From Rhodanobacteraceae bacterium UBA703 (GTDB taxonomy: Bacteria; Pseudomonadota; Gammaproteobacteria; Xanthomonadales; Rhodanobacteraceae): DNA of 64,000 nt. This document shows positions 53,507-62,594 of this stretch, in pieces. A program made the translations under genes and the position numbers. Numbering within the stretch: the first letter of the stretch is position 1; each line of letters starts with the position of its first letter. Under the pieces are notes generated by a model, which worked only from the letters and a program-made list of their open reading frames with translations, made no database searches and had not been told where the DNA came from. Location of the stretch: positions 4,386 through 68,385 of the forward strand of contig DBMH01000098.1 in assembly GCA_002297645.1 (NCBI GenBank), read 5' to 3'.

Positions 53507-54109
53507 ATGGCAAACGATGCTGTGGTGGACCAGGGGCGCCGCCGATTCCTGACTGCGACGACCTCCGTCGTCGGAGGCGCGGGTGTCGTGCTCGCGGCGA
53601 TTCCCTTCGTCAAGTCCTGGGAGCCGAGCGTAGCGGCCAAGACCGCCGGCGCGCCGGTGGTGGCCGATATCAGCAAGATCGAGCCGGGGCAGAAGGTCAC
53701 GTTCGAATGGCGCGGCCTGCCGGTGTTCGTGGTGAATCGCACGAAGGACCAGCTCGACGCACTGCCGACGCTCGATTCGCACCTGCGCGACCCGAAGTCG
53801 GACAACGCCGCGCAGCAGCCCGAATACGCGAAGAACGAATACCGCTCGATCAAGCCCGAGTGGCTGGTCGTGACCGGCCTGTGCACGCACCTGGGCTGCG
53901 TGCCGGACTTCTTCCCGGACCTCAAGCCGGAACCGTTCGATCCGCAGTGGAAGGGCGGCTTCTACTGCCCCTGCCACAAGTCCCGCTACGACATCGCGGG
54001 CCGCGTCTATGAAGGCGTGCCGGCACCGGCGAACCTCGCCGTCCCGCCATACCACTTCGTGGACGACACGCACGTCCTGATCGGCGTCGGTCCGGAGGGC
54101 AAAGTCTGA
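53507..54109 (+). CDS. petA: Ubiquinol-cytochrome c reductase Rieske iron-sulfur subunit
   Basis: A 200-residue subunit of the cytochrome bc1 complex. The N-terminus has a twin-arginine-like DQGRRRFLT followed by a membrane anchor (VVGGAGVVLAAIPFVKSW). The 2Fe-2S cluster ligands are in CTHLGC and CPCHKS, with the intact linker GLCTHLGCVPDFFPD. The ATG used follows a GGAGTGCTG leader; an earlier in-frame codon is unlikely. Its TGA shares one base with the petB ATG, so the operon is translationally coupled. Confidence 0.97.
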   Translation: MANDAVVDQGRRRFLTATTSVVGGAGVVLAAIPFVKSWEPSVAAKTAGAPVVADISKIEPGQKVTFEWRGLPVFVVNRTKDQLDALPTLDSHLRDPKSDNAAQQPEYAKNEYRSIKPEWLVVTGLCTHLGCVPDFFPDLKPEPFDPQWKGGFYCPCHKSRYDIAGRVYEGVPAPANLAVPPYHFVDDTHVLIGVGPEGKV

Positions 54110-55434
54110 TGGCCAGCGTATTCACGAACATCGGCAACTGGGTCAACGAGCGCGCACCGGGCCTGATGCCCGTGTACCGCAAGCACATGACCGAGTACTA
54201 CGCGCCGAAGAACTTCAATTTCTGGTACTACTTCGGCGTGCTCGCGCTCGTCGTGCTGGTGAACCAGCTCCTGACGGGCATCTTCCTGACGATGAACTAC
54301 AAGCCGAGCGCGGCGGAAGTCGCGCCCGGCGTGTCGGCCGCGTTCGCCTCGGTCGAGTACATCATGCGCGACGTCAGCTGGGGCTGGCTGATCCGCTACA
54401 TGCACTCGACCGGCGCCTCGCTGTTCTTCGTCGTCGTCTACCTGCACATGTTCCGCGGCCTGCTCTACGGCTCGTACAAGAAGCCGCGCGAGCTGGTGTG
54501 GATCCTCGGCATGCTGATCTTCCTGGCGCTGATGGCCGAGGCGTTCCTGGGCTACGTGCTGCCGTGGGGCAACATGTCGTTCTGGGGCGCGAAGGTCATC
54601 ATCTCGCTGTTCGGAACGATCCCGTGGATCGGCCCTTCGCTGGTCGAGTGGATCATGGGCGACTACCTGCCCGCCGACGCCACGCTGAACCGCTTCTTCG
54701 CGCTGCACGTCATCGCGCTGCCGCTGGTGCTGCTGCTGCTCGTCGTGCTGCACATCTTCGCGCTGCACGAAGTCGGCTCGAACAATCCGGACGGCGTCGA
54801 GATCAAGAAGGGGCCGAAGGGCAACCGCTGGTCCGAAAAGGCGCCGGCGGACGGCATTCCGTTCCATCCGTACTACACGCTGCACGACATGGTCGGCATC
54901 GGTTTCTTCCTGATCATCGCCTCGTTCATCATCTTCTACGCGCCGACCTTCGGCGGCTGGTTCCTCGAGCACGACAACTTCGTGCCGGCGAACAACCTCG
55001 CCACGCCGGAACACATCAAGCCGGTTTGGTACTTCACGCCGTTCTACGCCATCCTGCGCATGGTGCCGTCGTTCTTCGGCACGGCGATCTGGGGCGTGAT
55101 CGCGATGTTCGGCGCCATCGTGCTGCTGTTCCTGGTGCCGTGGCTGGATCGTGGCACGGTCAAGTCGGTGCGCTACCGCGGCACCGGCTACAAGGTCGCG
55201 CTCGGCCTGTTCGCGCTGTCGTTCTTCATGCTGGGCGCGGTGGGCGCCGGCGTTTCGGCCGAGATGATCCCGAAGATCTTCGGCGCCGACGCCGACTCGA
55301 CCTTCATCGAGAACCTGTTCGGCCGTTTCTGGACGATCGTCTACTTCGCCTTCTTCGCGTTCCTCTGGGCCTATACGCACTTCGGCTACGAGAAGACCAA
55401 GCCGGTGCCGGACCGGGTGACGACGCATGACTAA
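54109..55434 (+). CDS. petB: Cytochrome b subunit of the bc1 complex
   Basis: A 441-residue membrane protein that binds hemes bL and bH and forms the quinol sites. Haem histidines lie in YMHSTGASLFF/VVVYLHMFRG and RFFALHVIALPL/VVLHIFALHE, each pair 13-14 residues apart. The Qo motif reads PVWYFTPFYAILR, that is PVWY where mitochondria have PEWY. The length is that of the full, unsplit cytochrome b, not the b6/subunit IV split. It overlaps petA by one base. Confidence 0.97.
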   Translation: MASVFTNIGNWVNERAPGLMPVYRKHMTEYYAPKNFNFWYYFGVLALVVLVNQLLTGIFLTMNYKPSAAEVAPGVSAAFASVEYIMRDVSWGWLIRYMHSTGASLFFVVVYLHMFRGLLYGSYKKPRELVWILGMLIFLALMAEAFLGYVLPWGNMSFWGAKVIISLFGTIPWIGPSLVEWIMGDYLPADATLNRFFALHVIALPLVLLLLVVLHIFALHEVGSNNPDGVEIKKGPKGNRWSEKAPADGIPFHPYYTLHDMVGIGFFLIIASFIIFYAPTFGGWFLEHDNFVPANNLATPEHIKPVWYFTPFYAILRMVPSFFGTAIWGVIAMFGAIVLLFLVPWLDRGTVKSVRYRGTGYKVALGLFALSFFMLGAVGAGVSAEMIPKIFGADADSTFIENLFGRFWTIVYFAFFAFLWAYTHFGYEKTKPVPDRVTTHD

Positions 55435-55465
55435 GGCCAGGACGAATCCCGCCATGAGGAAATCC

Positions 55466-56206
55466 ATGTTCGCCAAGCTCGCCGGTGCCGCGCTCGCCTG
55501 CCTGATGACGTTCGCCAGCGCCACGGCGTCCGAAGGCGGCGGCCTGCAGTCGGCCGGCGTCAGCCTCAACGACGTCGCCTCGATGCAGCGCGGCGCGAAG
55601 CTGTTCTTCAACTACTGCTCGGGCTGCCACTCGCTGCAGTACCTGCGCTACTCGCGCATTGCCGAGGATCTCAAACTCGACCCGAAGGACGTCGAGAAGA
55701 GCTTCGTGTTCACCGGTGCCAAGATCGGCGACCAGGCCAAGAACCACATGCCGCACGCCGGCGGTACGCAGTGGTTCGGCAAGGCGCCGCCGGACCTGAC
55801 CCTGGAAGCCCGCTCGAAGGGTCCGGACTGGATCTACACCTATCTGAAGTCGTTCTACCTGGATCCGAGCCGCCCGCTCGGCTGGAACAACACGCTGTTC
55901 GCCAACGCGTCGATGCCGAACCCGTTGTGGGAACTGCAGGGCATCCAGGTGCTCAAGCCGGCGTCCGGCGAGGGCGCCCACGGTGGCCACGAAGGCGGTG
56001 CGGCGTTGGACCTGCACACCCCGGGCAGTCAGACGCCGGAGCAGTTCGACCAGACGGCGCGCGACATCACGGCTTTCCTGCAATACGCGGCGGAGCCTGC
56101 TGCACTGCAACGCGAGTCGATGGGCGTCTGGGTGCTGCTGTACCTCGCCCTGTTCACGTTCATCGCCTACCTGCTCAAGCACGAGTTCTGGAAGGACGTG
56201 CACTGA
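55466..56206 (+). CDS. petC: Cytochrome c1 subunit of the bc1 complex
   Basis: About 246 residues. GAGGAAA sits just ahead of the ATG at 55466, which also gives a compact signal peptide (MFAKLAGAALACLM); the frame is open back to an ATG at 55427 that would overlap petB. The haem motif is NYCSGCHSLQYLRYSR (CxxCH), and the sixth ligand methionine is likely in NASMPNPLWEL. One C-terminal helix (LLYLALFTFIAYLLKHEF) anchors it in the membrane. It is the last gene of petABC, followed by a clear terminator. Confidence 0.96.
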   Translation: MFAKLAGAALACLMTFASATASEGGGLQSAGVSLNDVASMQRGAKLFFNYCSGCHSLQYLRYSRIAEDLKLDPKDVEKSFVFTGAKIGDQAKNHMPHAGGTQWFGKAPPDLTLEARSKGPDWIYTYLKSFYLDPSRPLGWNNTLFANASMPNPLWELQGIQVLKPASGEGAHGGHEGGAALDLHTPGSQTPEQFDQTARDITAFLQYAAEPAALQRESMGVWVLLYLALFTFIAYLLKHEFWKDVH

Positions 56207-56241
56207 GGCAGGGGGGCGACGGCCGCCTTTCCGGCTCCACG

Positions 56242-56266
56242 GCCCGCGGGATTCCATCCCGCGGGC
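56242..56266 (+). terminator. Rho-independent terminator of petABC
   Basis: A perfect 11-bp stem (GCCCGCGGGAT / ATCCCGCGGGC) with a TCC loop is followed by TGTTTCGTTT. This is the best intrinsic terminator on the plus strand in the window and separates petABC from sspA. Confidence 0.88.
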
Positions 56267-56384
56267 TGTTTCGTTTCGGGGACCCGTTCCTTTCGCCGTC
56301 GCCGCTCCTAGTCGCCCGGGCGTTCGCCGTAGTAGAGTGCCGACTCGTGGGTAAGCTCCAAACGGGATGGAGAGGGGATGACGA

Positions 56385-57014
56385 ATGGCCTTGAACCAGC
56401 GCTCGCGTACCATCTTGACCCTGTACTCCGCGCCCGACAGCGTGCATTGCCACCGCGTGCGCATGACGCTGGCCGCCAAGGGCGTGAGCTACGATCACGT
56501 CGTCGTCGATCTGGACAGTCCGCCCGAGGACCTGATCGACCTGAATCCGTACAACTCGGTGCCGACGCTGGTCGATCGCGATCTGGTCCTCTATGACACC
56601 AGCGTCATCTGTGAATACCTCGACGAACGCTACCCCCATCCGCCGCTGATGCCGGTCGACCCAATGTCGCGGGCGCGGCTGCGATTGGCGATCGTGCGCA
56701 TCGAGAACGACTGGCTGACGCTGGTCGAGCAGATCGAGGAAGGCGGGAAGGGCGCCGAGGCCGCGCGCAAGGCGCTGCGCGACGACCTCGTCCGCAACGC
56801 ATCGGCCTTCAAGGCCTCGAAGTTCTTCCTGAGTCCCGAAGTCAGCCTGGCCGATTGCGCACTGGCGCCGCTGGTCTGGCGACTGGACTCGCTCGGCGTG
56901 CAGCTGCCGCGCGAGGCCCAGCCGATCATCGACTACGGCGAGCGCATCTTCCGCAGCCAGGGCTTCGTGCGCAGCATGACCGCCGAGGAAAAGGCGTTGC
57001 GTCCAGCGGCCTAG
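56385..57014 (+). CDS. sspA: Stringent starvation protein A (GST-fold, RNA polymerase-associated)
   Basis: A 209-residue protein with a thioredoxin-like N-terminal domain (TILTLYSAPDSVHCHRVRM, NPYNSVPTLVDRDLVLYDTS, VICEYLDERYPHPPLMP) and an all-helical C-terminal domain. The PHPPLMP surface loop is characteristic of SspA, which binds RNA polymerase, and not of enzymatic glutathione transferases. It starts after the petC terminator and is followed 40 bases later by sspB, the usual partner order. Confidence 0.94.
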   Translation: MALNQRSRTILTLYSAPDSVHCHRVRMTLAAKGVSYDHVVVDLDSPPEDLIDLNPYNSVPTLVDRDLVLYDTSVICEYLDERYPHPPLMPVDPMSRARLRLAIVRIENDWLTLVEQIEEGGKGAEAARKALRDDLVRNASAFKASKFFLSPEVSLADCALAPLVWRLDSLGVQLPREAQPIIDYGERIFRSQGFVRSMTAEEKALRPAA

Positions 57015-57054
57015 TCCGGGAAACTGGCCGGTCCCAGTCCGCGAGCCGAATTCC

Positions 57055-57456
57055 ATGTCCTCGACTTCCATGACGTCCAATCGTCCGTATCTCCTGCGGG
57101 CGCTGTACGAATGGATCAGCGACAACGGCCTGACCCCGTACCTGCTCGTGGATGCCGCCGGCGACGGGGTGCGGGTGCCTCCGGGCACCGCCAAGGACGG
57201 TCGCGTCGTGCTCAACATCGCGGCGCGTGCGGTCAGCCAGCTCGACATGGCCAACGAGCACATCAGCTTCCTTGCGCGCTTCAGCGGGGTCAGCCAGTCG
57301 GTCCACGTACCCATGGCCGCGGTGCTGGCGATCTACGCGCAGGAAAACGGGCAGGGGATGATGTTCTCGTCGGAGAGCCCGTCGACCGAACCGCCTCCGC
57401 CGGCACCGGCACCGGAAGAGCCGCCGAAACGATCGCACCTGCGGGTCGTCAAGTAA
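57055..57456 (+). CDS. sspB: ClpXP protease specificity-enhancing factor
   Basis: A 133-residue adaptor that delivers ssrA-tagged proteins to ClpXP. The folded domain begins SNRPYLLRALYEWISDNGLT, with PYLLVDAAGDGVRVP and INIAARAVSQLDM-like strands. A proline/glutamate-rich flexible linker (about residues 104-124) ends in HLRVVK, the ClpX-binding XB tail. All parts needed for function are present. Confidence 0.95.
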   Translation: MSSTSMTSNRPYLLRALYEWISDNGLTPYLLVDAAGDGVRVPPGTAKDGRVVLNIAARAVSQLDMANEHISFLARFSGVSQSVHVPMAAVLAIYAQENGQGMMFSSESPSTEPPPPAPAPEEPPKRSHLRVVK

Positions 57457-57463
57457 CCCGGGA

Positions 57464-57485
57464 TCGGCCGCGGCGCTGCGGCCGA
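57464..57485. terminator. Hairpin between convergent sspB and DUF3301 gene
   Basis: A perfect 8-bp stem (TCGGCCGC / GCGGCCGA, six-base loop) fills the 41-base convergent gap. No T-run follows on either strand. Confidence 0.5.
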
Positions 57486-57497
57486 CGGACGGAACTC

Positions 57498-57854
57498 CTA
57501 TTCCACCACCCGGAGATACGGCGGCCGCGGCGCCGCCGGCGCGGGCGAGGCCGTCGCGCTCAGCGGAAGGCTCCAGGATTCGAGCCGGTGTCCGGCGAGA
57601 TCGAGGTGGCCGCGGTGGCGGTCGCTGCCGTCCAGGCTGATCTCGAACTGGTAGCGCCGGACCAGGGTCGGCAGGCCGTCGCGGCGCGAGAGGCGCAGCC
57701 GCTTCAGCGAGACGCTCTGGTCGAGCAGTTGCACGCCGGCGTCCCCGCACAGGGCGCGGCCGTGCTGGATGGCGGCCTCGCGGGCCCGCAGTGCGTCCAT
57801 CCAGGCCCAGATGGCGAGGGCGAGGGCGAGAAGAAGAATCCAGGTTCCGAGCAT
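57498..57854 (-). CDS. DUF3301 small membrane-anchored protein
   Basis: A 118-residue protein with one N-terminal membrane helix (WILLLALALAIWAWMDA) followed by the DUF3301 core: REAAIQHGRALCGDAGVQLL, then VSLKRLRLSRRDGLP and RRYQFEISLDGSDRHRG. The C-terminal tail is proline/alanine-rich and ends YLRVVE, strikingly like the XB tail of the convergent neighbour SspB. Function unknown. It lies 52 bases downstream of nadC on the opposite side of the nadC stop and may be expressed separately. Confidence 0.82.
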   Translation of the reverse strand: MLGTWILLLALALAIWAWMDALRAREAAIQHGRALCGDAGVQLLDQSVSLKRLRLSRRDGLPTLVRRYQFEISLDGSDRHRGHLDLAGHRLESWSLPLSATASPAPAAPRPPYLRVVE

Positions 57855-57906
57855 CGGGACAGTGTGGGGTTCCCGCCCGCGCCAGGCAAGCCCGGGAGGG
57901 AGCCGT

Positions 57907-58791
57907 TCAGAGACCGGAGATCTCGATCCGCATCGACAGGTCGATCGCGCGCACGTGCTTGGTCAGCGCGCCGATCGAGACATAGTCGACGCCGGTCTCG
58001 GCGATCGCGCGGACGCGGTCGAGCGCGACCGAGCCGGAGACTTCGAGCGGGACGCGTCCGCCCACTTCGGCGACCGCCTGCGCGAGCTCGTGCAATTCGA
58101 ATTCGTCGAGCATGATGCGGTCGGCGCCGGCCGCCAGCGCCTCGCGGAGTTCGGAGAAGTTTTCCACTTCGGTCTCGACCAGCAGGCCGGGATGCAGCGC
58201 GCGTGCCCGCTGCACCGCAGCGGCGATGGAACCGGCCGCAGCGATATGGTTCTCCTTGATGAGGACGGCGTCGAACAGGCCGATGCGGTGGTTCCGGCCG
58301 CCGCCGACGCGCACCGCGTACTTCTGAGCCAGCCGCAGGCCGGGCAGGGTCTTGCGCGTGTCGAGCACGACGGTGCGGGTGCCGCGCGTCGCCTCGACGT
58401 AGGTCGCGGTGGCCGTCGCTGTGCCCGACAAGGTCTGCAGGAAGTTCAGCGCGGTGCGTTCGCCGGTGACGAGGCTGCGTGCAGCCCCTTCGATGTGGCA
58501 GAGCACGGTGCCGGGAGCGACGCGGTCGCCGTCGGCGACGTGCCATTCCACGCGGACGTCCGGATCGATCTGCCGGAAGCATTCCCCGAACCAGGCTGTG
58601 CCGCAGAGCACCGCGGCTTCGCGCGTGATGACGCGCGCGCGCGCGTTCGCGCCGGAGGGCAGCAGGTCGGCGGTGACGTCGCCGCTGCCGATGTCCTCGG
58701 CGAGGGCGCGACGGACATCGCCCTCGATCGTTTCCCTCGAGGGGAGAGTCGGCGAATCGGTGTTCAAGGAAGCCCCGGGTCTGTTCGACAT
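57907..58791 (-). CDS. nadC: Nicotinate-nucleotide pyrophosphorylase (carboxylating)
   Basis: A 294-residue enzyme that converts quinolinate and PRPP to nicotinate mononucleotide in NAD synthesis. Family elements are EDIGSGDVTADLLP, GERTALNFLQTLSGTAT, VVLDTRKTLPGLRLAQKYAV, GGGRNHRIGLFDAVLIKENH and VDYVSIGALTKHVRAIDLSM. ATGs at 58791 and 58800 are equally plausible. Catalytic arginines and lysines in these motifs are kept. It stands alone, with no nadA or nadB in the window. Confidence 0.96.
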   Translation of the reverse strand: MSNRPGASLNTDSPTLPSRETIEGDVRRALAEDIGSGDVTADLLPSGANARARVITREAAVLCGTAWFGECFRQIDPDVRVEWHVADGDRVAPGTVLCHIEGAARSLVTGERTALNFLQTLSGTATATATYVEATRGTRTVVLDTRKTLPGLRLAQKYAVRVGGGRNHRIGLFDAVLIKENHIAAAGSIAAAVQRARALHPGLLVETEVENFSELREALAAGADRIMLDEFELHELAQAVAEVGGRVPLEVSGSVALDRVRAIAETGVDYVSIGALTKHVRAIDLSMRIEISGL

Positions 58792-59048
58792 GGCCCGCAT
58801 GATAGCCAGAAGGTTCGCGGCGTGGTGAGCGCGGTGCGAGACGGATCTCGCCGCTGCCGTTCCGTCATCGGATGTCGTGTCGGCGCTGCCGCGCGCTGCT
58901 GCGGACTCGATGCGGAGCGGTACGACGAGCGACCGATCGTGGCTGCATTCCGGGAACCGCCCCGGGATCCGATCGTGCTCGGCGTGTCCCCGTGCCAACC
59001 GCTGTGCCCGAGGCGCAGAACGGTCCGCGAAGAGCGGTCGGGGGCGGC

Positions 59049-61439
59049 TCAGCTGGCGGGGGGCGCGGGCGTCGCTGCAGGGGCCGTGTCGTGCGTGCTG
59101 CGCAGGCGCGCGACGATGGCGTCGAGGGCCCGGTCGAACAGCGGTACCTCCTCGAGCACGATGGCGCTGCCGCGGCGCAGCTCCACCGCGAGCGCGGCGA
59201 CGGTCTTGTCGCAGACCTTCAGGCCGCGGCGGTTGACGAACAGGTACTTGGAGCTGATCGGGCTGATCCAGGAGAGCTTCGCGCGCTCGCGCTGGTCTTC
59301 ATCGTCGATGAACTCGATCCAGGTGCCGACCTTGAGCTCGCGCACCATGCGGACGAACTCGTCGTCTTCGGCCAGCGGCTCGGCCGGCGTCTCGGGTTCG
59401 ACGCTGCCGGAACTGAGGACGACTTCCTCGACCGGGCTCTGCACGGCCACGGCCGGAGCCGGCGCAGCGGCTTCCGTGTCGGCCTCGGCTGCCGCGGATT
59501 CGACCACCGGGCCGAGATTGCTTTCGATGACTTCCTTCGCGCTGCGCGTCTCGACTTTCTGGCCGTCGAGCAGGCGCCGGTAGAACTGCGACAGCTCCTG
59601 CATGAGCTGGCGCACGTCGCTGTCGTGGTAGGCGACCGTGGCGAGGCCGTGCCGCAGGGCCTTCTCGAGCTGCGGCAGCAAGGCGCGCAGGCGCGTGTGC
59701 TCGCTCTCGGTCGTCTTCGGCTGGGCGCTCCAGACGAACTCGTCGGCGAAGCGCAGGGCGTTCTTCCACTCGTCCGAATCCTCGCCCTGGCGCAGCAGGA
59801 TCAGCACGAGATAGTTCGCCCACGGGCGCGACAGCACGCTATGCACGACCGGCGGCAGGTCGCGGTTCTCGATGCGCTTCAGGATCTCGCGCGCGGACGT
59901 ACGGCGGGCATCCAGCAGCTTCTCGCGCCCGCGCGTCGCCTCGGCGGCACGCTGTTCGGCGAGATCGGCGCGCTTGTGGTGCTGTTCGATGAAGTCGTCG
60001 AACGACTCCAGCTCCCGCTCGAACACGCCGACGTCGTCGTCGAAGTCGTTGAGCACGCGATCGACGGAGGCCTTGATGCGATCGTGCAGGCGATGGTCGC
60101 GATCGGATTCCTCCGACCAGCCCTTGCCGGCCTCGGCCAGGGTGTCGAGCAGGCGCCGCGCCGGATGCGCCTTCTGCGCGAACAGGTGCTTGTCGAGGAT
60201 CGCGACCTTCAGGTAGGGGATCTGCAGGCGGCCGAGGATGGCCTGGATCTGCGCCGGCAGGTTGCGGTCGCGCAGGATGTACTCGAACAGCATGCCGACG
60301 AGGTCGATGGTGTCCTCGTCCGCGCTGGAGACCCGGCGATCCTTCGCGTCCTCGGACAGCCGGTTGACCTGTTCGAGCAGTTCGCGCTTGATCTGCTGCA
60401 CGGCCTGCGCCGCGTCGGTGACGCTGTCGGCCTGCGCACGCGCGGCCAGGGACTGGTTCTGCAGGATGGTCAGCGCGCTGAGCAGGTCGGTCGGGCTGAG
60501 ACCGGGCGTTCCCGGCGCGCCGCTGCCGGCGGCCGGCACGAAGTCGCCGCTGCCGCGACGGCTCGCCAGCAAGGAGCGCAGGGTGCCGTAGAGCTCGGCC
60601 TGCAACTCGTTCGAGACGTTCGATGCGTAGTAGGGACCGCCCGGTGCGACGTCCCCGATCTCGGCGGAGCCGTCCGCCACGCCGCCGTGGACGGGTGACG
60701 CCGGATTGGGATTGCGCGTCCCCTGCGGGACCGAGTGCCGTACCTGCGGCAGTACGCCGGCGCGGATCAGTTCGACGTTGACCTCGTCGTAGACGGGTTC
60801 GAGCCCCGTCATCACGTAGCGGTCGAACAGCTTGTAGACGATCAGCTTGACCTGCACGTTGACGTCGAACTCGCGCACCGCCACGCGGAACGCCTGCCCC
60901 AGCGCGGCCGGTCCGATCGGATTGTTCGAGTCCTCGACCTTGCCGCCGCCGATGATCACCGACAGGCGCTGGTTGAGCTGGTACATCGCGCGGGTGAGCC
61001 GGTTCTCCGCTTTCGCGACCATGCTGGTGACGGCCAGCGATTCCTCCAGTTCCTGGTCGTCGACCAGCGACAGGCCGCTGTTCGGCGACTGCGGCGCGAC
61101 TTCCGGCCGCGCCGTGCGCAGCTTGCCTTCCGCGAAGTCGGTGAAGGCCTTGGTCGCCTGCTCCTGGAACAGGCGCTCGACCAGTTGGCGCTTCTTGCGC
61201 ACCTCGCGCATGCCGTCGAAGTACTCGGTCTGCACGGCGTTGCTGCCGGCGCGCTCGGCGAGGTCGAACAGCGCGTCGTCGACGTTCTCGAACAGCGTGT
61301 TGACCAGGGCGTTGATGCGTTTGAGCGAGATGCCCCGGACGAGCTTGAGCAGGTCGCCGAGGCGGTCGCTGCTGGTGGCCGCGGCCACCTGGCGCTGCTG
61401 CAGGTCGACGACGTTCTGGGATTCGTTGACGGATGTCAT
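59049..61439 (-). CDS. Large DUF1631 protein
   Basis: A 796-residue soluble protein of the DUF1631 family. The N-terminal part (DLLKLVRGISLKRINALVN) and the central helical region (VEDSNNPIGPAALGQAFRVA, LLEQVNRLSEDAKDRRVSS) are alpha-rich. The last 110 residues look PilZ-like (LKVGTWIEFIDDEDQRERAK, LSWISPISSKYLFVNRRG), hinting at c-di-GMP or a PilZ-fold binding role, although the usual RxxxR and DxSxxG residues are not seen. Long acidic and proline-poor linkers join the parts. Homologues are often labelled thymidine phosphorylase, which I see no support for. Start placed at MTSVNES; upstream codons are very basic and doubtful. Confidence 0.85.
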   Translation of the reverse strand: MTSVNESQNVVDLQQRQVAAATSSDRLGDLLKLVRGISLKRINALVNTLFENVDDALFDLAERAGSNAVQTEYFDGMREVRKKRQLVERLFQEQATKAFTDFAEGKLRTARPEVAPQSPNSGLSLVDDQELEESLAVTSMVAKAENRLTRAMYQLNQRLSVIIGGGKVEDSNNPIGPAALGQAFRVAVREFDVNVQVKLIVYKLFDRYVMTGLEPVYDEVNVELIRAGVLPQVRHSVPQGTRNPNPASPVHGGVADGSAEIGDVAPGGPYYASNVSNELQAELYGTLRSLLASRRGSGDFVPAAGSGAPGTPGLSPTDLLSALTILQNQSLAARAQADSVTDAAQAVQQIKRELLEQVNRLSEDAKDRRVSSADEDTIDLVGMLFEYILRDRNLPAQIQAILGRLQIPYLKVAILDKHLFAQKAHPARRLLDTLAEAGKGWSEESDRDHRLHDRIKASVDRVLNDFDDDVGVFERELESFDDFIEQHHKRADLAEQRAAEATRGREKLLDARRTSAREILKRIENRDLPPVVHSVLSRPWANYLVLILLRQGEDSDEWKNALRFADEFVWSAQPKTTESEHTRLRALLPQLEKALRHGLATVAYHDSDVRQLMQELSQFYRRLLDGQKVETRSAKEVIESNLGPVVESAAAEADTEAAAPAPAVAVQSPVEEVVLSSGSVEPETPAEPLAEDDEFVRMVRELKVGTWIEFIDDEDQRERAKLSWISPISSKYLFVNRRGLKVCDKTVAALAVELRRGSAIVLEEVPLFDRALDAIVARLRSTHDTAPAATPAPPAS

Positions 61440-61551
61440 GGTGCGATACCTGCGTCGCTGCCGGCGCTTCCCCCGACGTACGGGCCGCATGCTCCCGCAG
61501 GGCCGGTTACGGCGTTGTGAAACCTGTCACTCGGGAAGGTCGGCCGTCGAA

Positions 61552-61821
61552 TCATGGGCGCGGGAAGTCCGCCAGTTGCGAGGTCTCGATGGATTCGTCG
61601 ACCAGCATCACCGGGATGTCGTCGTCGACGCGGTAGATCCGGCGGCTGTCGCGCGTGACCAGGCCGGCGGCGAGGGTCCGCCCGACCGCGCTGCCGGCGT
61701 GGTCGCGGACGTCGCCGGCGGCGATCGCCCGGTTGAGGACGGAGAGCTCGGGCGGGTCGAGCGGGCGCAGCGGCGCCTTCGTCAGCGGGCAGCAGAGGAT
61801 GTCGAGCAAGCGCTTGTCCAT
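61552..61821 (-). CDS. Trm112-family (DUF343) small zinc-binding-like protein
   Basis: An 89-residue protein beginning [20 protein letters not shown], the Trm112 N-terminus with a C-C-P motif, and ending with [17 protein letters not shown]. The second CxxC pair seen in longer relatives is absent, so zinc binding is unlikely in this form. In eukaryotes Trm112 activates methyltransferases; in bacteria the role is unclear. It is divergent from purE. Confidence 0.88.
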   Translation of the reverse strand: MDKRLLDILCCPLTKAPLRPLDPPELSVLNRAIAAGDVRDHAGSAVGRTLAAGLVTRDSRRIYRVDDDIPVMLVDESIETSQLADFPRP

Positions 61822-61864
61822 GGGCATCCGGATTGCGCCGGGCGGTGGCCGGTGCGAATGTGCG

Positions 61865-61870
61865 TACAAT
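61865..61870 (+). promoter_or_regulatory. Likely -10 box for purE
   Basis: TACAAT lies 25 bases before the purE ATG in the short gap divergent from the Trm112-like gene. I find no good -35 hexamer at normal spacing. I saw no clear PurR operator. Confidence 0.35.
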
Positions 61871-61894
61871 AGCGATTTACGCGTGCCACGACCA

Positions 61895-62395
61895 ATGACA
61901 GAGCGCCCAAAAATCGGAGTCGTCATGGGGTCCCGCTCGGACTGGGACACGATGCGCCATGCGGCGGAAACGCTGGAGCGGCTGGGCGTTCCCCACGAGG
62001 TCCGCGTCGTTTCGGCGCACCGCACGCCCGACCTGCTGTTCGACTATGCCGACCAGGCGATCGGGCGCGGCCTGTCGGCGATCATCGCCGGCGCCGGCGG
62101 CGCCGCGCACCTGCCGGGCATGCTGGCCGCCAAGACGCGGCTGCCGGTGCTCGGCGTGCCGGTACAGTCGCACGCGCTCAATGGCATGGATTCCCTGCTG
62201 TCGATCGTGCAGATGCCGGCGGGGATTCCCGTCGCGACCTTCGCGATCGGCCGCGCGGGCGCGATCAACGCGGCGCTCTGCGCCACCGCGATCCTCGCCG
62301 GCGCCGATGCCGAACTCGCGGCGCGGCTCGACGCGTTCCGCCGCGAGCAGACCGACACCGTCCTGGCCCATCCGGATCCGCGCGAGACGGCATGA
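61895..62395 (+). CDS. purE: N5-carboxyaminoimidazole ribonucleotide mutase
   Basis: A 166-residue class I PurE that moves the carboxyl group of N5-CAIR to give CAIR in purine synthesis. Motifs are [26 protein letters not shown] with the catalytic histidine, [14 protein letters not shown] and [15 protein letters not shown]. It is followed by purK, the matching enzyme that makes N5-CAIR, across a 199-base repeat-containing gap. Confidence 0.97.
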   Translation: MTERPKIGVVMGSRSDWDTMRHAAETLERLGVPHEVRVVSAHRTPDLLFDYADQAIGRGLSAIIAGAGGAAHLPGMLAAKTRLPVLGVPVQSHALNGMDSLLSIVQMPAGIPVATFAIGRAGAINAALCATAILAGADAELAARLDAFRREQTDTVLAHPDPRETA

Positions 62396-62406
62396 GCAGG
62401 TGCGAG

Positions 62407-62535
62407 CCGGGGGTCTTCACCTCTCCCTCCTCGGGTAGAGGATGCGCCGCAGGCGCGGCTGGGAGCGTCCGGAGCGAGGTGTCCCGCTCCGCTCACCCTC
62501 GTCCCATCCCTTTCCCGGCGACGGGAGAGAACATG
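62407..62535. repeat. Dispersed repeat between purE and purK
   Basis: A GC-rich block with CTCCTCGGGTAGAGGATGCG, CTCACCCTCG and CGACGGGAGAG. The word order resembles the two units ahead of manC (about 3.1-3.4 kb). No gene is recognised in it; it may form hairpins that separate purE from purK expression. Confidence 0.5.
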
Positions 62536-62594
62536 TCAGTGCCGCGCGGATCCTCCCCGCACGGACTTTGCGAAGAATTCGGGTCGTCCCGCAC

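Noticed and set aside
59049..61439. Thymidine phosphorylase
   Set aside because: The name is attached to some DUF1631 entries, but none of the phosphorylase motifs are seen.
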